Positions 59,984-64,000 of a stretch of 64,000 nucleotides of DNA are shown here, in pieces. Numbering within the stretch: position 1 is the first letter of the stretch; each line of letters opens with the position of its first letter. The notes beneath the pieces are model-generated. The model worked only from the letters and a program-made list of their open reading frames with translations. It was not told the DNA's origin and made no database searches. A program made the position numbers and the translations under genes. Source of the DNA: Aerococcus sp. 1KP-2016 (GTDB taxonomy: Bacteria > Bacillota > Bacilli > Lactobacillales > Aerococcaceae); assembly GCF_002252085.1 (NCBI RefSeq), contig NZ_NEEY01000002.1, forward strand, positions 1-64,000, written 5' to 3'.

Positions 59984-62235
59984 TTATTTTTTCACTTCTA
60001 CCATGTGGTAAGCTTCGATTTCGTCATCGACTTTGATGTCGTTGTAGTTTTCGATAGTTAAACCTAGTTCGAATCCACGACCAACTTCTTTTACATCATC
60101 TTTAAAGCGACGTAATGAACCTAGTTTACCGTCGAAGATAACGATAGAATCACGGATAATACGAACTTGTGAGTTACGTGTAATTGTACCATCAGTCACG
60201 TAACCACCGACAATTGTACCAACTTTAGATACATTGTAAGTTTCACGTACAACTACGGTACCAGTAACTTCTTCAACATACTCAGGATCTAACATACCTG
60301 TCATCGCTGATTCAACATCATTAATGGCATCGTAAATTACATTGTAAAGACGTAATTCAACTTCGTCTTGCTCTGCTTGCATTTTTGCTTGCGGTGTAGG
60401 ACGAACATTGAAACCGATGATCAATGCTTGAGAGGCTTGACCTAAAGTAACGTCACTTTCATTAATTGCACCTACAGCTTGGTGAACAATATTAACACGT
60501 ACGCCTTCAACTTCAATCTTTTGTAAACTTCCAGCAAGAGCTTCAACTGAACCTTGAACGTCACCTTTGATGATGACATTTACAGATTTCAATTCACCTT
60601 CTTGAAGGGTTTCAAATAGATTTTCAAGTGTTACCGCATGGTTTGCGTTACGACGAGCTGCTAATGCACGGCTTGCACGTTCTTCACCAACAGCACGTGC
60701 TGTTTTTTCGTCATCAAAGGTTACAAAACGATCACCAGCTTGTGGTGCATCTTGTAATCCAGTAATTTCAACTGGTGTAGAAGGACCGGCAGACTTGATG
60801 CGACGACCTGCATCGTTCGTCATTACACGGACACGACCATGTGTGTTACCAACAACAATCGGATCACCTACATTTAATGTACCATGTTGCACTAGTAATG
60901 TAGCGATAGCACCTTTAGATGGGTCTAAACGAGCTTCGATGACAGAACCTAAGGCTAAACGGTTTGGCGCTGCTTTGTACTCTTCAACATCTGATACTAA
61001 AAGAATCATTTCTAATAAGTCATCAACATTTTGACCAAATTTAGCAGAGATGTTTACGAAGATTGTATCTCCACCCCACTCTTCAGAAATCAAGCCATAT
61101 TCAGTTAATTCTTGCATTACGCGTTCAGGATTAGCTGTTGGTTTATCAATCTTATTCACTGCAACAATGATTGGAACATCTGCAGCTTTGGCATGGTTAA
61201 TTGCTTCAACTGTTTGAGGCATTACACCATCGTCAGCAGCAACAACTAGAATTACGATATCTGTAACATCCGCACCACGAGCACGCATTGTTGTAAACGC
61301 CGCATGTCCTGGTGTATCAAGGAAGGTAATCGAACGATTATTTGTACGAACTTGGTAGGCACCAATATGTTGTGTAATCCCACCAGCTTCCCCGTCTACT
61401 ACTTGAGAATGACGTAAGTAGTCTAGTAATGTTGTTTTACCGTGGTCAACGTGACCCATGATTGTAACAACTGCTGGACGACTTTCTAATTCTTCTTCTG
61501 GTGCATTTTCTGCATCTTCAAAGTAGTGTTCGAAATCTGCTTGATCCAAAATCACTTTTTCTTCTGCTTCAATGCCGTATTCAGCTAAGATTAATTCTAG
61601 CGCATCTGTATCCAAACCTTGGTTTTGAGTTGCTGGAATACCCATCAAGAATAATTTTTTAATAATTTCTGCTGGTTCACGGTGAAGTTTTTTGGCTAAA
61701 TCTGCAACTGTCATACCTTCTGTATATTCCACTTTTTCTGGAAGTGGTTTTGGTTTACGTGCAGGTACTGGATTACTTGTCCGGTTTTGATCGTTATTAT
61801 AACGACCCTTTTTGCCTTTTTTACCTTTACCTTTGAATCCACCGTTGTTGTTATTTCTAAAATTATTATTATTATTATTCATATGTTTTTTATTCTCTTT
61901 TGCTGGGCTAGGGCGATTTTGCGACTGCTTTTGTTGATTTTGTTGATTTGCATTTGCTTTAGCAGGTTCTTTCTTTGCATTGGCATCTGCAGTTTTCTTA
62001 TCATTCGTAGGTTCAGCCTTAGCAACTGGTGCTTTAGCTTTTTGTTCATCGTTATTTGTATTATTTGCTTGGTTCTTAGCGTTAGCAAAGTTACCTTTCA
62101 ATTTACTGATTTCTTCATCAGTCATAGAGGCCATGTGACTTGAATACTCAAATCCAACTTTCTCTGCTTCACTTAATAGTTCCTTACTAGTTACGCCTAG
62201 CTCCTTAGCAACTTCATAGACACGTTTTTTGACAT
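59984..62235 (-). pseudogene. infB: Translation initiation factor IF-2, frameshifted at codon 4
   Basis: GTPase that places initiator tRNA on the ribosome. The large frame (716 aa from an internal ATG at 62134) contains a low-complexity Asn/Lys/Ala-rich N-domain, the G-domain motif [18 protein letters not shown], and domains II-IV to the end. The natural start, ATG at 62233-62235 after AAGGTGAT, reads Met-Ser-Lys-Asn and stops after 12 codons. The next frame carries the true N-terminal helix ([18 protein letters not shown]). Adding one A to the six-A run at 62225-62230 joins them as [13 protein letters not shown] and gives 750 aa. Because infB is essential, a consensus error is likely; the internal ATG lacks a ribosome site. 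Confidence 0.9.
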
Positions 62236-62312
62236 GTCATCACCTTCCTTAATCTACTATTCTCTCATACTTTTTACGCTCCTATTTGAAGTAAAAATAT
62301 ACGCTGTCATTA

Positions 62313-62600
62313 TTATTTTTGGAAACTTTTTACAAAGCCTCGGTCAGTGAATGCGACGATTGATCTCTTCTTGCCTAAAGCAATTGAGATTTCCTCTGTC
62401 GTAAACACTTGAACCCAAGGAATGTCATAAAATTCACATTTATTCTCAATGTTTCGTTTGGTTTGTTCACTTACATCTGTCGCAACAATGACTAAATTAG
62501 CCGAGCCTTGCTTGACGGCTTTTACGACTGTTTCAGTCCCTGATACTAATTTACCAGCAGCTTGCGCTAAACCTAGCAAATTGATTTTATTATTGTTCAT
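62313..62600 (-). CDS. L7Ae-family ribosomal protein-like (YlxQ)
   Basis: A 95-aa K-turn-binding-type protein encoded in most Firmicute nusA-infB operons. The fold signature LLGLAQAAGKLVSGTETVVKAVKQGSANLVIVATD is cited by its ends. A likely RNA-binding role has not been proven. The ATG at 62598-62600 is used; a TTG two codons earlier is possible. It overlaps the end of ylxR by 11 bp. Confidence 0.88.
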   Translation of the reverse strand: MNNNKINLLGLAQAAGKLVSGTETVVKAVKQGSANLVIVATDVSEQTKRNIENKCEFYDIPWVQVFTTEEISIALGKKRSIVAFTDRGFVKSFQK

Positions 62601-62889
62601 TTTCAAAAAGCTCTTTTCTGGCTTTTTGATGTGCTACATAAGCTTTCAACTCACTATAGAATTCATCCGAGATTTTAACATCTAAATGACGATCTAATAC
62701 GTGTTTGTCCCAAGCCTTTTGAACAGCATCCGGATCTAGTGACACATAGGCGCCACGGCCATTCTTTTTGCCAGAGGGATCGATTTCAACTTCGCCCTCT
62801 GCATTTCGAACAATCCTTACCAATTCTTTTTTGGGAAACATTTCATTGGTCACAACACATTTTCTCATAGGAATTTTTCGTTGTTTCAT
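62590..62889 (-). CDS. RNase P modulator RnpM (YlxR family)
   Basis: A 99-aa basic protein. The motifs KIPMRKCVVTNEMFPKKELVRIVR and the GRGAYVSLD signature identify the YlxR/DUF448 family. Recent work on Bacillus relatives links the family to RNase P binding, which is not testable from sequence. It lies 18 bp after nusA and overlaps ylxQ. Confidence 0.88.
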   Translation of the reverse strand: MKQRKIPMRKCVVTNEMFPKKELVRIVRNAEGEVEIDPSGKKNGRGAYVSLDPDAVQKAWDKHVLDRHLDVKISDEFYSELKAYVAHQKARKELFENEQ

Positions 62890-62907
62890 GTTTCACACCA
62901 CCTAATC

Positions 62908-64000
62908 TTAACGTTCTTCGTTTAAACGTTCTTGTTGGTCTAATTCTTCACCAAATATAACTTCATCGTTGCCTTCAATTTCATCAATTTCAGCTTCAAA
63001 AGTTTCCGCATCAAAGTTGCCTTCATCGATATCGTCTAATGCGATTTGATCCTCTTCAGTAATTTCATCAACCGCTTCTGTTAAAGCTACATACTCTTCA
63101 ACAGCTGCTGAATCATCAGCAATTGCTACTTCTGATTCTTCAACTGCTGCAGCTTTTTCGCCGAAACGAATTGCATATTCTTCAGTTTGAGTGTACGCTT
63201 CAAAGTCTGCTTCAGATTTAATATCAATCTTGTGGTTCGTTAATTTAGCCGCAAGACGTGCATTTTGACCACGTTTACCAATTGCTAATGACAAGTGATT
63301 TTCAGGCACGACAACCACACATGATGTTTCGTTAGGTACAAAATGTACAGACAATACATCAGCAGGATTCAAGGCATTTGAAATGAATGTAGCTGTATCA
63401 TCAGACCATTGTACAATGTCCATGTTTTCGCCTTTTAATTCATCCACAATACGTTGTACACGTGTACCACGTGGACCAACACAAGTACCAACAGCATCGA
63501 TGTTCGCATCATTTGACACTACAGCAACCTTAGAACGGTCACCCGCCTCACGAGCAATAGCCTTAATTTCAACCGTACCGTCAAAGATTTCAGGTACTTC
63601 TTGTTCAAACAAACGTTTTAACAAGCTTGGATGGCTACGACTTACGTATACTTGAGGTCCTTTAGTCGTATTTTCCACACGTTCTACATATACTTGCACA
63701 CGTTCATGTGGTTGGAATGTTTCGTTTGGAATTTGACCTTCTGGTGGGATAACTGCTTCAATCTTACCTAAACTAACATATACATAACGACGGTCTTGAC
63801 GTTCAACGATACCTGTTAAAATATCATCTTCATAGTCAATATATTCATTATAAATGATTAAACGTTCAGCTTCACGTACACGTTGCATGATCACTTGTTT
63901 TGCAGTTTGTGCCGCAATACGACCAAAATCTTTAGGTGTTACTTCAAATTTAATTTTGTCGCCAACTTCGTAAGCTTTATTCTTTTCATGTGCTTCTTCA
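62908..64000 (-). CDS. nusA: Transcription termination/antitermination protein NusA (5' end outside window)
   Basis: RNA polymerase-associated factor controlling pausing and termination. The visible 363 codons begin near NKAYEVGDKIKFEVTPKDFGRIAAQ and continue through the S1 domain, KH1 (CVGPRGTRVQRI) and KH2 (AIGKRGQNARLAAKL), to a strongly acidic tail. Roughly the first 85 residues lie beyond position 64000. The reading frame is open to the window edge with no stop. It heads the ylxR-ylxQ-infB-rbfA group. Confidence 0.95.
   Translation of the reverse strand, partial: EEAHEKNKAYEVGDKIKFEVTPKDFGRIAAQTAKQVIMQRVREAERLIIYNEYIDYEDDILTGIVERQDRRYVYVSLGKIEAVIPPEGQIPNETFQPHERVQVYVERVENTTKGPQVYVSRSHPSLLKRLFEQEVPEIFDGTVEIKAIAREAGDRSKVAVVSNDANIDAVGTCVGPRGTRVQRIVDELKGENMDIVQWSDDTATFISNALNPADVLSVHFVPNETSCVVVVPENHLSLAIGKRGQNARLAAKLTNHKIDIKSEADFEAYTQTEEYAIRFGEKAAAVEESEVAIADDSAAVEEYVALTEAVDEITEEDQIALDDIDEGNFDAETFEAEIDEIEGNDEVIFGEELDQQERLNEER

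Noticed and set aside
59984-62134. IF-2 starting at the internal ATG at 62134
   Set aside because: No ribosome site precedes it, and the canonical N-terminal helix is readable just upstream in the next frame.

Overview
The window reads as a core chromosomal segment of a low-GC Gram-positive bacterium of the order Lactobacillales. Supporting signs are PyrR attenuators, a T-box in front of hisS, GpsB next to a class B RNase P RNA, a CtsR box on clpP, a CggR-headed glycolytic operon, FabK as the only enoyl-ACP reductase seen, and the gene orders prmA-rsmE-rel-dtd and secG-est-rnr-smpB. A carnobacterial or aerococcal relative fits best, but the sequence alone does not fix genus. Almost all genes lie on the minus strand; the amidase, gpsB/rnpB, rlmL-like, tmRNA, DUF3899-like and tRNA genes are on plus.

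Layout, left to right: a reduced pyrimidine cluster (pyrR-pyrB-pyrC-pyrD, read right to left) with a PyrR attenuator before pyrR and another before pyrB; an RDD membrane protein and sppA; the T-box-controlled hisS-aspS pair; an SH3b amidase followed by about 0.8 kb of densely structured non-coding DNA (10.86-11.47 kb); dtd, rel, rsmE, prmA and a DUF3013-like gene; gpsB, rnpB and an rRNA methyltransferase; an RNase H-like gene and an unknown gene; a complete type II fatty-acid elongation and acetyl-CoA carboxylase operon (acpP to accA); small accessory genes; ssrA; gpm-like, fbp; smpB, rnr, est, secG; oppBCDF with two oppA genes; the lower glycolytic genes eno, gpmI, tpiA, pgk, gap and cggR; clpP; tRNA-Arg(CCG); a LysM/SleB-type wall hydrolase; and the 3' part of the nusA-ylxR-ylxQ-infB-rbfA operon, cut by the window edge inside nusA.

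Three things stand out. First, four conserved genes (pyrB, prmA, fabZ, infB) are each broken by what looks like one missing base in a short A/T run, and smpB probably carries one extra A near its start. Because infB and fabZ are normally essential, consensus errors in the assembly are the leading explanation. Second, the 282-nt region 11189-11470 is closed by a perfect 16-bp inverted repeat ending in a T-run and contains several nested hairpins, two with the same 7-nt loop: a candidate structured RNA or mobile RNA-like repeat. Third, a roughly 0.5-kb non-coding repeat occurs twice (35.8 and 59.0 kb) in the same orientation; its imperfect terminal inverted repeats resemble ISL3-type ends, and each copy directly abuts the T-tract of a rho-independent terminator.
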